The position numbers and the translations under genes are program-made. Shown one piece after another: positions 5,923 through 13,544 of a DNA stretch of 13,846 bases. Numbering within the stretch: the stretch's first letter is position 1; every line of letters begins with the position of its first letter. The notes under the pieces were generated by a model. That model was not told where the DNA came from, did not search any database, and worked only from the letters and a program-made list of their open reading frames with translations. The stretch comes from Nitrososphaerales archaeon (lineage in GTDB: Archaea; Thermoproteota; Nitrososphaeria; Conexivisphaerales; UBA164): the NCBI GenBank assembly GCA_023256405.1, contig JAGDXK010000016.1:1455-15300 (forward strand). The letters are read 5' to 3'.

Positions 5923-6426
5923 ATGGAGAGGAAATTAGGGCTGAAGTTCAGCATTATCACGGTCAGCACGTCTAGGTTCTATGACGAGCAGAAGCCAGAC
6001 GAAAGCGGTCTGCTTGCTTCTGCAATGATAAGGAACTATGGATTTAAAGTATGCTGCAGGTTCTTAGTACCTGACGATAGAACTGCAATAGCGGGTGCTC
6101 TGGGTCAGTCTGTTTTCAACTTCAAGGCAGACGTTGCAGTGCTCATAGGCGGGACAGGGCCCTCAAGGACAGATTACACCGATGAGGTCGTCAGAAAGCT
6201 TTCGGACAAGATTATAGAGGGGCCCGGAGAGGAGTTCAGGAGGAGGAGCTATGAACGGCTGGGTGCTAGAGGCCTTCTTGGAAACATGACCGTGGCGCTT
6301 CTTGGGGATTCCGTGATAGTTTCGCTCCCCGGATCGCGCGATGCGGTAGAGGAAGGGCTAAAGATATTTATGGAGAGCATTGAACATATAATTAGCGTAA
6401 GAAGGGGAAGCGGACATGATGCGTGA
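5923..6426 (+). CDS. moaB: MoaB/MogA-family molybdenum (or tungsten) cofactor biosynthesis protein
   Basis: The 167-residue single-domain protein belongs to the molybdopterin-binding MoaB/MogA family, which adenylylates molybdopterin before metal insertion. The start of the fold is FSIITVSTSR, followed by DESG. The pterin-binding loop GGTGPSRTDYTDE starts at residue 76, EFRRRSYERLGARGLLG aligns with the family's active-site segment, and PGS is at residues 136-138. The fold begins within about ten residues of the chosen ATG and the length is normal. The 18-residue extension from GTG 5869 has no counterpart that I recall and would contain the TATA box. It overlaps the next gene by 11 nt, indicating co-transcription. 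Tungsten rather than molybdenum is possible; the sequence does not decide. Confidence 0.9.
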   Translation: MERKLGLKFSIITVSTSRFYDEQKPDESGLLASAMIRNYGFKVCCRFLVPDDRTAIAGALGQSVFNFKADVAVLIGGTGPSRTDYTDEVVRKLSDKIIEGPGEEFRRRSYERLGARGLLGNMTVALLGDSVIVSLPGSRDAVEEGLKIFMESIEHIISVRRGSGHDA

Positions 6427-7384
6427 ATTAATGTGGGTTGAAAAGTACAGGCCTCAGAGGCTTGATGAAGTGGAAAACCAGGAGGAAATCGTGGAGAGGC
6501 TAAAGGGATTTCTTAAGAAACCCGAGGACATGCCTCACCTTCTTTTCGCAGGACCGCCAGGGACAGGAAAGACCACAATAGCATTCTGCCTAGCACGGGA
6601 GATACTCGGGGAAAACTGGAGAAACTACACCCTTGAGCTTAACGCCTCGGACACAAGGGGTATAGACACCGTAAGAACTACAATAAAGAACTTTACTAGG
6701 TTCGTTGATAAATCCGCTGGCATCCCGTACAGGATCATAATACTGGATGAGGCCGACGAGATGACCGCTGATGCCCAGACCGCGCTCAGAAGGATAATGG
6801 AGGAGTCTTCAGCAAATGCAAGGTTCATAATTATAGCAAACGTCTCGAGCAACATAATAGAGCCCATCCAGAGCAGGTGTGCTATATTCAGGTTCAAGAG
6901 GCTCAGTGAGGATGCCGTGATAAAAAGGCTGCAGTTCATATGTAACAACGAAAAGGTGAAGTGCGCCGTGGACGCTCTTAAGATGATATACAACCTCAGC
7001 GAGGGGGATATGAGGAAGGCGATCAACTACCTGCAGCAGGCAGCAGCTCTTGGCGAAGTGAACGTTGAGAACGTGAAGGCCATAATGACCGTTACCCGTG
7101 AGAGCGACATTAACCAGATGATAGATGCTGCTTTATCGGGCGACTTTAAAAAGGCCAGAGAAATACTCTACAGGCTTATCGTGGTTTACGGGCTACCGGA
7201 ATCCGACATACTTAAGATGATGTTTTCCGCCATAAGTGGAAGAAAGGATCTCAATCAGGCTCAGGTGGCCAAGCTGTTTGCTGAGTACGATTACAGGCTG
7301 ATACAGGGAGCCCATCCAGATATACAGCTCAGCGCGCTGCTTGCAGAACTGGGTTCGCTTGGACAGGCCTCGCAGAAGGCTTAA
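6416..7384 (+). CDS. rfcS: Replication factor C small subunit (clamp loader AAA+ ATPase)
   Basis: The 322-residue AAA+ protein loads the PCNA sliding clamp together with the large subunit. MWVEKYRP opens the conserved N-terminus. Walker A is GPPGTGKT (46-53), Walker B LDEAD (110-114), the SRC arginine finger is at 153-155 followed by FRF, and sensor 2 is in GDMRKAINYLQ. The C-terminal collar helices end in HPDIQLSALLAELG, which is typical. Three starts are possible: ATG 6416, ATG 6419 and the ATG of MWVEKYRP at 6431. The first two overlap the MoaB end, suggesting translational coupling. The large subunit is not in the window. Pairing with a MoaB gene has no obvious functional meaning. Confidence 0.97.
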   Translation: MMRELMWVEKYRPQRLDEVENQEEIVERLKGFLKKPEDMPHLLFAGPPGTGKTTIAFCLAREILGENWRNYTLELNASDTRGIDTVRTTIKNFTRFVDKSAGIPYRIIILDEADEMTADAQTALRRIMEESSANARFIIIANVSSNIIEPIQSRCAIFRFKRLSEDAVIKRLQFICNNEKVKCAVDALKMIYNLSEGDMRKAINYLQQAAALGEVNVENVKAIMTVTRESDINQMIDAALSGDFKKAREILYRLIVVYGLPESDILKMMFSAISGRKDLNQAQVAKLFAEYDYRLIQGAHPDIQLSALLAELGSLGQASQKA

Positions 7385-7408
7385 GAGAACGGAATTTTGG
7401 TAGCCATA

Positions 7409-7417
7409 GTTTATATC
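7409..7417 (+). promoter_or_regulatory. TATA element of the HisRS gene
   Basis: GTTTATATC is centred about 34 nt before the ATG at 7447, giving a predicted leader of about seven nucleotides without a Shine-Dalgarno sequence. It lies in the 62-nt gap after the RFC stop, so HisRS can be transcribed separately. Confidence 0.5.
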
Positions 7418-7446
7418 TCTGCAATAAAGTAAGTATGTGAACGCCA

Positions 7447-8679
7447 ATGAGAGTTCCTCGCGGATTGAGGGATTATGATCCCGATACATACGAAAGGATG
7501 GAGCTTATCAGAGAGAACTTCGTCAAACTGGCCAGAGTATATAACGTAAGGCTGATGGAGCCGTCATCCATAGAGCTCCTCGAAACGCTGGAGGCCAAAG
7601 GAGGCGAGGAGATAGTAAATGAAATATACGCGTTTAAGGACAAGTCTGGCAGAGATCTTGGGCTGCGTTTTGATCTTACTGTTGGAATAACAAGATACGT
7701 CTGCGAGAGAAGAGACCTGCCGCTTCCTGTTAAGCTTGGATCGTTTGCCAGCATGTGGAGGTACGATGAGCCGCAGAGAGGAAGATATCGATGGTTCTAT
7801 CAGTGGGACGTTGAAGTGTATGGCGATAAAAGCCCGGAGGCCTACGCTGAGGTTCTGGCCTTTACTTACCGGATGCTAGCTGAGTCTGGCGTCAATAATC
7901 CTCTGATATATATAAGCGACAGAAGAACCGTTGAGGACGCAATAAAGAGCATCGCTGGAAACAAGTTCAGCATGGACCTCATGAGGGCCCTTGACAAGCT
8001 CGGGAAGAAAAGCAGAGATGAAATAATATCCGAATACGTCGAAAGGGGATTTGATGAAAACATAGTCTCGAGCGTTCTTGACATCTCATCTGCTAATGAG
8101 GGCTCCGACGCAGTAAGAGGCTTCATAAGGGAGGATCTTCTGCGCTTAAGAGATCTCCTGAGGGACATGGGGGTGCCTGCAGAGGTGAGCTTCAGAATAG
8201 TAAGGGGTCTGGACTACTACACAGATATTGTATATGAAGCTTACGCGGCCGGACAGCAGGATCTAGGTGCTGTAGCAGGCGGAGGAGGCTATGATGTGCT
8301 CCCTGCAGTTTTTGGGAGGCCCGACCTCAAGGCGCTGGGCGTTGCAGGAGGCGTTGACAGACTTCTTCTCGCAAGCACCAAGGCGCCAGTAAGACCTCGC
8401 GTTGTTTATGTGGTTTATACAGGAGACATGCGAGCTCAGGCACTGAAGGTTACGGAAACGCTTAGGTCATCTGGAGTTACGGCTGAGCTGGCCAGAAAGT
8501 CGAGGCTTAATGAGCAGCTCGCTGAGGCGGAGAGGAACGGAGCTGAAGTTGCCGTTCTGGTCCTCCCGCGCGAGCTTTCAGAAGGAAAGCTCAAGATGAA
8601 AATCATGAGGACCAGGGAAGAAAAGGAGCTGCCACTCAGCTCGATTTTGCAAGAGGTTCAAAACGTTTTAAGATCCTAG
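7447..8679 (+). CDS. hisS: Histidyl-tRNA synthetase
   Basis: The 410-residue class II synthetase charges tRNA-His with histidine. The N-terminal PRGLRDYDP and EAKGGEEIVNEIYAFKDKSG are typical. Motif 2 is WRYDEPQRGRYRWFYQ (from residue 104), FYQWDVEVYG follows, the histidine-specific RGLDYYT is at 253-259 with the catalytic Arg253, and motif 3 ends in GVAGGVDRL. The anticodon-binding domain covers about 320-410. One oddity is that the histidine-pocket signature usually written GGGRYD reads GGGGYD at 278-283, with Gly281 in the arginine position. The stop TAG overlaps the stop of convergent threonine synthase. Confidence 0.96.
   Translation: MRVPRGLRDYDPDTYERMELIRENFVKLARVYNVRLMEPSSIELLETLEAKGGEEIVNEIYAFKDKSGRDLGLRFDLTVGITRYVCERRDLPLPVKLGSFASMWRYDEPQRGRYRWFYQWDVEVYGDKSPEAYAEVLAFTYRMLAESGVNNPLIYISDRRTVEDAIKSIAGNKFSMDLMRALDKLGKKSRDEIISEYVERGFDENIVSSVLDISSANEGSDAVRGFIREDLLRLRDLLRDMGVPAEVSFRIVRGLDYYTDIVYEAYAAGQQDLGAVAGGGGYDVLPAVFGRPDLKALGVAGGVDRLLLASTKAPVRPRVVYVVYTGDMRAQALKVTETLRSSGVTAELARKSRLNEQLAEAERNGAEVAVLVLPRELSEGKLKMKIMRTREEKELPLSSILQEVQNVLRS
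8676..8679. other. Shared stop-codon tetranucleotide CTAG
   Basis: CTAG supplies TAG to HisRS on the plus strand (8677-8679) and TAG to threonine synthase on the minus strand (8678-8676). The two coding regions overlap tail to tail by 4 nt, so neither has a dedicated terminator before entering the other gene. Confidence 0.85.
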
Positions 8680-9755
8680 ATGTTTCCGCCAGTAACTAGC
8701 GCAACGGCGGTTGCATCACGCGGCAGATCGTATGTAAGAAGACCGGCATAGGCTGCAGCACCTCCAAGCTCTGCACATACCTGCGCATCCTTGTAGATTC
8801 TCTTAACCGCTGAGAATATCTCCTTCTCACCAACGGTTATAACATCACCTCCCGTGCCCTTCACGGCCTCTATTGCCTGATCCGCATACGTTGGCAGTCC
8901 AACTGCTATTGCGTCTGCTTTGGTTTTTACGCTGACCTTTCTGAGTACACCGGTTCTGAAGTACCTGTATATTGGATCTGCGCCTCTTGCCTGAACCGCT
9001 ATGATCTTTGGGTACCTGTCAATCAGGCCGGCTAGCTTGTATTCATAGACGCCTTTGAACGTAGCCGATATCAGCGTCCCGTTGCCCACGGGGACAAAAA
9101 TGTAGTCGGGGACGTTGTATGAAAGCTGGTCTATGACTTCGAAGATTACGCCCTTCTGGCCCTCCTTTCTGTAAAGGTAATCTCCCACAAGAAAGGCTCC
9201 GGACTTCTTTGCGAACTTCTCAGCTTCAACAAGCGCATCGTTGAAGTCTCCCTCAACCTCAACAATCTTTCCTCCCTTGTTTTTTATCATATCTATCTTG
9301 TTCCTGTTTGCGCCGGATCCTACGAACGTTATCGCTTCTATTCCAGCGATCTCTGAGTACGCTGATACTGAGAGGGCCATGTTCCCAGTTGATGCCACTA
9401 CGACTCTGCTGAAGCCCAGCTCCAGAGCCCTAGTTATTTCCACGGTTGAGCCACGATCCTTAAATGACTTAGTGGGGTTGTCGAGCTCTATCTTGAGGTA
9501 TATATCTGGCGATGAGCTCACCTTCTTAAGTCTCGTGCCCCCCTCTCCAGCTGTGACAGGTCTTTTCCTTGTGATCGGCATAAATGGCCTGTACTTCCAC
9601 TGCTTCACAAACTGCATCCTGTAGTCTGAAGGAAGATCCAGCGTGTTATAATCGTATGAAACCTCCAGGATCCCTCCGCAGCTTGTGCATCGAGGCCAGG
9701 TGAAGTCAGGCGGATATTCTTTGCCGCACTTGGTGCACTTTAGGACAAATTTCAT
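8676..9755 (-). CDS. thrC: Threonine synthase
   Basis: The 359-residue PLP enzyme converts O-phosphohomoserine to threonine, the last step of threonine synthesis. An N-terminal zinc ribbon uses Cys7, Cys10, Cys23 and Cys26 and is common in archaeal threonine synthases. The PLP lysine is Lys99 in NPTKSFKDRG, STGNMALSVSAYSE contacts the cofactor, and PVGNGTLISATFKG supplies the phosphate loop. The frame is open from 9833, but I choose ATG 9755: it starts directly at the zinc ribbon, avoids overlap with IleRS (stop at 9796), and has a TATA element centred 26.5 nt upstream. Cysteate synthase is a close relative and a less likely alternative. No other threonine-pathway gene is present in the window. 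Confidence 0.92.
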   Translation of the reverse strand: MKFVLKCTKCGKEYPPDFTWPRCTSCGGILEVSYDYNTLDLPSDYRMQFVKQWKYRPFMPITRKRPVTAGEGGTRLKKVSSSPDIYLKIELDNPTKSFKDRGSTVEITRALELGFSRVVVASTGNMALSVSAYSEIAGIEAITFVGSGANRNKIDMIKNKGGKIVEVEGDFNDALVEAEKFAKKSGAFLVGDYLYRKEGQKGVIFEVIDQLSYNVPDYIFVPVGNGTLISATFKGVYEYKLAGLIDRYPKIIAVQARGADPIYRYFRTGVLRKVSVKTKADAIAVGLPTYADQAIEAVKGTGGDVITVGEKEIFSAVKRIYKDAQVCAELGGAAAYAGLLTYDLPRDATAVALVTGGNI

Positions 9756-9777
9756 ATCTATAGATTGCAAAGGGTTG

Positions 9778-9785
9778 GTAAAAAG
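9778..9785 (-). promoter_or_regulatory. TATA-like element of threonine synthase, also the T-tract after IleRS
   Basis: The minus strand reads CTTTTTAC, centred 26.5 nt before ATG 9755, the spacing of a leaderless gene. The same T-run lies 11-18 nt beyond the IleRS stop and could terminate that transcript. It decides the start codon in favour of 9755. Confidence 0.45.
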
Positions 9786-9795
9786 CTTAACGAAT

Positions 9796-12700
9796 TTAGA
9801 GCTTAACGTATATTTTCTTCTCGTCCAGATCAAACTCCAGAAAGCCCTGGACCTTGGGCTTTCCGACGTTTATGCTGAAGCTCTTTACCCGTGTCAGATA
9901 GGATAGCTCCTGCACATTCCTTGAGACCGCTTCAGCAACTTCCGGATCCTCAATGTAAAGCTCAGCGTTTTCAAGAATCTGGGTTGGATTGTACCCCTTC
10001 TGTTTTCTTGCGTACTGGATCCTTCTTGCCACGTCCTTCAGATATCCCTCCTCTATAAGGTCCTTCTCCCTGCGTAGGTTGAGAACCACGACTACGCCTC
10101 TCCTCCAAGAAACTTCATAGCCCTCCTTTGCTGAAATCTGGATTTCAATTGTCTGATATGGGATCCTGAACCCTTCGAGCTCCACATATCCGGATTCCAT
10201 TATCTGTTTTGCCACACTGATTGGATCGCTTCTCTGGACGAGTGTCATGACTCGCGGAGAGTCCTTCCTGAAGGCTTTGCCGATCTCCCCCATTATGGGC
10301 CTTATTGAAACGTTTATGGGCAAATCGTCCAGACCTGTTACCTGTCTTACGCTTTTAACGTTGGCCAGAGCGGAAACAAGCTCCAGAACTCCTGGCTCAA
10401 GCTTCTCAGAAGTGTACACTAACACCTCGCTTAGAGGCCAGCGTCTCTTTATCTTTGCCTTCATTCTGGCGTTGTTTATGAGTGAGATTATCTCCCACAC
10501 TTCATCGTACTTCCTTATCAGGGCTTCATCTATCAGGCCCTCGTCGACTTCTGGCAACCTCTCTAGAAGCACCGAGTCTTTATGGCCAAAAACATCCTCA
10601 TAAAGATAATCCGTGATATATGGGGAAAGTGGGTGCAGAATTATGTCCAGCTCCCTAAGAATCTTTCCTATCGTCCAGTATATTCCTGACCTTCTGCTTG
10701 CCGTCTCAGGGCTGTCATTCCATAGCTCGTTTCTGATGGAGGGTATGTATCTCTGGCTCAGCTGCTCTATTATAAAGTTCTCGAGGATCCTAGCCATCTC
10801 GTTCAGCCTTTTCTTCTCATAGGCATCGTAGTAATCTCTCTTTGTCCTCTCAAACAGAGCCAGAATCCAGCGCTCCTTCTCCGTGAGCTCTCCTCTCGCT
10901 TCATTGCTCCATACATAGCCATCGTATCCTGCGTTTATCTTGTAGTAAACGTGAAGGTTGTACAGCGTGTTAAGGACCTGGAATGGTCTCTCCATCATCT
11001 CCTTTCTGTCAAAGCTCAGAACGTCTATTGGGCTGGCCTTCCACATAAGGTAAAATCTGATGAGGTCGGCCGGATACGTGTTGAATAGCTCCCTGGCGTA
11101 GACCACGTTTCCCTTGCTCTTGCTCATCTTTTCGCCTTTTTCGTCAACTACGTGTCCAGTAAAAAGGAAGGCCCTGTACGGGGAACGGCCATTAAGTATA
11201 ACGCCCTCCATAAGAAGCGTGTAGGCCCATCCTCTTGTCTGATCTATGCCCTCCGTAAGGAATGTGACAGGAACAATCTTGCTGTACTCCTCATCCGTTA
11301 GAGAGGCATATGGCGCTGCACCGCTGTTGTGCCATGTATCGAGCACGAACGGCTCCCTGTACGCCTCTCCACCGCACTTCGGACACTTCACAACAACCCT
11401 GTCTATCCATGGCTTGTGTAGCTCAAAGTTCTCTCCATCGGGAAGCCTTAAGGCGCTCTTTACGATTTCCTCCCTGCTGAAGAGGTATATCTTGCTGCCG
11501 CATTTTCTGCAGACCCAGACAGGAAGAGGCGTTCCCCAAACTCTCTCCCTGCTTATGCACCAGGGCTTCTTCTCCTTTATTATTTCGAGGAATCTGTTAC
11601 GTGGCTGCTCGTAGTAGTACTGAACCTTAGAGGCCTCCTCATATGCCTGATCCGCTATCTTGGGAATGTCATAGAAGTACTCCCTTCTCGCAACAAAGAC
11701 AAGCTTATGCCCTGACCTCCAGCAGGTGGGATACATGTGCTTTATTTTGCCGTACTTAACAAGCAGGCCCTTGCTCTGAAGATCCTTTGCTATAACATCG
11801 TCGGCATCTCTGACGAACATTCCGGCGTACTTTCCGGCCTGTTCCGTGAACCTAACCTGATCATCTATCGGGTTAAATATAGGCAGACCTCTCCTCTTTC
11901 CCACTTCAAAGTCCTCCTCTCCGTTAGCTGGGCTGAGATGCACTATCCCGGTTCCTGTTGTTACATCTACGAAGTCCTCGGCAAACACGTAGTGCGCAAG
12001 TTTTTTCTCAAACATATGCTCCTGTTCAGGTATGAACTCCTTGAGCGGAGGTATGTACCTCCTGCCCTCAAGCTCCGAACCGGATACATGCCCTATCACC
12101 TCCCCCTTGATTCCTGTCTCCTTTGTGAACTGGCTTAAGGAGGTTGATCCAACTATCCACTTTTCTCCGTTAACGCTCAGAATTACGTAGTCCTCCTTAG
12201 GATTTACGGCAACAGCTTCGTCCGTAACAATGGTAAAAGGCATCGTGGTCCAAACTATGAGATAAACGTCCTCGTCGACCAGCTTAACCTTGTAATAGAG
12301 ACTGGGATCTGTTTCCTCTTTGTAACCGAGGGCCACCTCGCTGTTGCTCAGGCTCGTCTGACAGCTAGGGCAGTAGGCAACAACCCTGTAATCCTCATAG
12401 AGGAGACCCTTCTCATAGGCTGCCTTTATTATCTTCCACTCCCTCTCTATGTACTCGTCCCTGTAGGTCCAGTATGCCTTTTCGTAATCAAACATAAGCC
12501 CGAGATCCCTGTCCGCCTTTCTCCAGAGCTCGTTGTACTTATGTATCAGCTCCTTGCACTTCTGCACGAGCTTCTCCTCGCCGATTCTGCTGAGCACCTG
12601 ATACTTGTTTCCAGTTATTCCTAGCTCCTTTTCGGCCTCAAGCTCAACCGGCAGTCCCTGAGTATCCCATCCTGCTCTGAAGAAAACCTTGTTCCCCTTA

Positions 12701-12906
12701 AGAACCTCCATCCTGTAAAACAGATCCTTAATTACCCTTCCCCTTACATGCCCAATGTGGGGTTCCCCGTTCATGGTCGGGGGGCCCTCGATAAAGGTAA
12801 CCATGGGCCTGTCCTGAGATTCTATCAGCTTTCTTGCCCTCTCCCATTTATCCCACTGTGTGCTCTGAAGGGTCTTAAAGTCGGCAAGCGGGCTTTTAGC
12901 CTCCAT
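9796..12906 (-). CDS. ileS: Isoleucyl-tRNA synthetase
   Basis: The 1036-residue class I synthetase charges tRNA-Ile. HIGH is at residues 50-53 in PPTMNGEPHIGHVRG, and KMSKS is at 593-597. The CP1 editing domain (about 180-400), which removes mischarged valine, contains WTTMPFTIVTDEA and STGTGIVH-like elements (TTGTGIVHLSP). Zinc-binding pairs are Cys179/Cys182 and Cys466/Cys469 with Cys508/Cys511. TEGIDQTRGWAYTLL and DTWHNSGAAPYASL are typical of IleRS rather than ValRS or LeuRS. The length fits the long archaeal/eukaryotic-like type, with an anticodon-binding domain and C-terminal extension after about residue 640. A TATA element lies 29 nt upstream, so the leader is at most a few nucleotides. 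Confidence 0.97.
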   Translation of the reverse strand: MEAKSPLADFKTLQSTQWDKWERARKLIESQDRPMVTFIEGPPTMNGEPHIGHVRGRVIKDLFYRMEVLKGNKVFFRAGWDTQGLPVELEAEKELGITGNKYQVLSRIGEEKLVQKCKELIHKYNELWRKADRDLGLMFDYEKAYWTYRDEYIEREWKIIKAAYEKGLLYEDYRVVAYCPSCQTSLSNSEVALGYKEETDPSLYYKVKLVDEDVYLIVWTTMPFTIVTDEAVAVNPKEDYVILSVNGEKWIVGSTSLSQFTKETGIKGEVIGHVSGSELEGRRYIPPLKEFIPEQEHMFEKKLAHYVFAEDFVDVTTGTGIVHLSPANGEEDFEVGKRRGLPIFNPIDDQVRFTEQAGKYAGMFVRDADDVIAKDLQSKGLLVKYGKIKHMYPTCWRSGHKLVFVARREYFYDIPKIADQAYEEASKVQYYYEQPRNRFLEIIKEKKPWCISRERVWGTPLPVWVCRKCGSKIYLFSREEIVKSALRLPDGENFELHKPWIDRVVVKCPKCGGEAYREPFVLDTWHNSGAAPYASLTDEEYSKIVPVTFLTEGIDQTRGWAYTLLMEGVILNGRSPYRAFLFTGHVVDEKGEKMSKSKGNVVYARELFNTYPADLIRFYLMWKASPIDVLSFDRKEMMERPFQVLNTLYNLHVYYKINAGYDGYVWSNEARGELTEKERWILALFERTKRDYYDAYEKKRLNEMARILENFIIEQLSQRYIPSIRNELWNDSPETASRRSGIYWTIGKILRELDIILHPLSPYITDYLYEDVFGHKDSVLLERLPEVDEGLIDEALIRKYDEVWEIISLINNARMKAKIKRRWPLSEVLVYTSEKLEPGVLELVSALANVKSVRQVTGLDDLPINVSIRPIMGEIGKAFRKDSPRVMTLVQRSDPISVAKQIMESGYVELEGFRIPYQTIEIQISAKEGYEVSWRRGVVVVLNLRREKDLIEEGYLKDVARRIQYARKQKGYNPTQILENAELYIEDPEVAEAVSRNVQELSYLTRVKSFSINVGKPKVQGFLEFDLDEKKIYVKL

Positions 12907-12929
12907 GATTCACAATACTATCCTCTTTA

Positions 12930-12941
12930 CTATATAAAAGC
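12930..12941 (-). promoter_or_regulatory. TATA element of the IleRS gene
   Basis: The minus strand reads GCTTTTATATAG, the closest match to the archaeal TATA consensus in the window, centred about 29 nt before the ATG at 12906. There is no Shine-Dalgarno sequence before the start. Confidence 0.6.
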
Positions 12942-13018
12942 TTGATGACTGAGCGTCAACTGCTGATCGTCTTTTTAATTCCAGCTCTCCTTTTAATTTT
13001 CGTTTTATTTTTTAAAGT

Positions 13019-13048
13019 TTATTAACAACCGCTCTATATTATTAACAA
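13019..13048 (+). repeat. 10-nt direct repeat TTATTAACAA in the promoter of the zinc-ribbon membrane protein
   Basis: TTATTAACAA occurs at 13019-13028 and again at 13039-13048, exactly 20 nt apart, or about two helical turns. The first copy overlaps the likely TATA element (TTTATTAA, centred about 29 nt before the TTG at 13051). The second ends two nucleotides before the start codon. This is where a repressor would be expected to bind. AT-rich composition makes chance repeats more likely. Confidence 0.35.
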
Positions 13049-13050
13049 GC

Positions 13051-13470
13051 TTGACTAAATATTGTCCAAAGTGCGGCGAACCAAATCCAGATGACGCATT
13101 ATATTGTATCAAATGCGGCGCACCATTCACGCAGGCAGCTGGAGCACAGCAGCAACAGGCCCAAGCGCAGGCCCAGTCAAGGATCTTTCTCTTCTTAGCA
13201 TACATCTTGACTCTGATAACCGGATTTATATTCTACCTGATCGCGAAGGATGATAAGGAGCTGAAGAAGCATTCGCTTCAGGCAATACTTCTAGGAGTTG
13301 TTCAGATAATAGTGGCGGTTATACTTGCTTTTATTCCGTTTATCGGGTTCCTGGGCGGGATAATAAACTTTCTGATCTGGGTTTACGGCCTATACGTGGG
13401 GTATGAAGCATATAGCGGCAGGGAGGTCAGGATACCGGTAATATCGGATTTCGCCGACACGCACGTTTAA
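13051..13470 (+). CDS. Zinc-ribbon membrane protein with DUF4870 (Tic20-like) domain
   Basis: The 139-residue protein begins with a zinc ribbon, Cys5-X2-Cys8 and Cys19-X2-Cys22 (YCPKCGEPNPDDALYCIKCG). A flexible Ala/Gln linker (about 29-42, rich in QQQQ and QAQA) leads to three hydrophobic helices at about 44-64, 76-98 and 99-117. The sequence LTLITGFIFYLIAKDDKELK, the HSLQA motif and the ending IPVISDFAD match the DUF4870/Tic20-like family, which has no established function. The start is TTG, because no ATG or GTG lies in frame before the first cysteine pair. The ribbon probably faces the cytoplasm, but topology is inferred. It is flanked by oppositely oriented genes and so is a single-gene unit, perhaps controlled through the direct repeat at its promoter. 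Confidence 0.85.
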   Translation: MTKYCPKCGEPNPDDALYCIKCGAPFTQAAGAQQQQAQAQAQSRIFLFLAYILTLITGFIFYLIAKDDKELKKHSLQAILLGVVQIIVAVILAFIPFIGFLGGIINFLIWVYGLYVGYEAYSGREVRIPVISDFADTHV

Positions 13471-13484
13471 AACAAAAAACAAAG

Positions 13485-13496
13485 GCTTATTTTTAT
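13485..13496 (+). terminator. T-rich termination region after the zinc-ribbon gene
   Basis: The plus strand reads GCTTATTTTTAT shortly after the stop codon at 13470. Archaeal RNA polymerase terminates at such T-runs without needing a hairpin, and I see no stem-loop. The call rests only on composition and position. Confidence 0.35.
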
Positions 13497-13510
13497 TGGT
13501 TTAAAATTAA

Positions 13511-13522
13511 TTTAATAAAAAA
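13511..13522 (-). terminator. T-rich termination region after the P-type ATPase gene
   Basis: The minus strand reads TTTTTTATTAAA, 23-34 nt beyond the ATPase stop at 13545. With the T-run on the other strand it forms a convergent terminator spacer of 74 nt. Confidence 0.35.
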
Positions 13523-13544
13523 CGAAACTTTGGCCTTGCGCTTC

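Noticed and set aside
11737..12138. Plus-strand open frame inside the IleRS gene, with similar ones at 10247-10603 and 11246-11614
   Set aside because: All lie within the IleRS coding region, which has intact class I motifs; the products lack domain features and have no promoter.
12907..13050. Possible small RNA in the 144-nt divergent spacer between IleRS and the zinc-ribbon gene
   Set aside because: I could not find a convincing stem-loop or conserved RNA motif; the T-rich and TATA-like stretches are explained by two divergent promoters.
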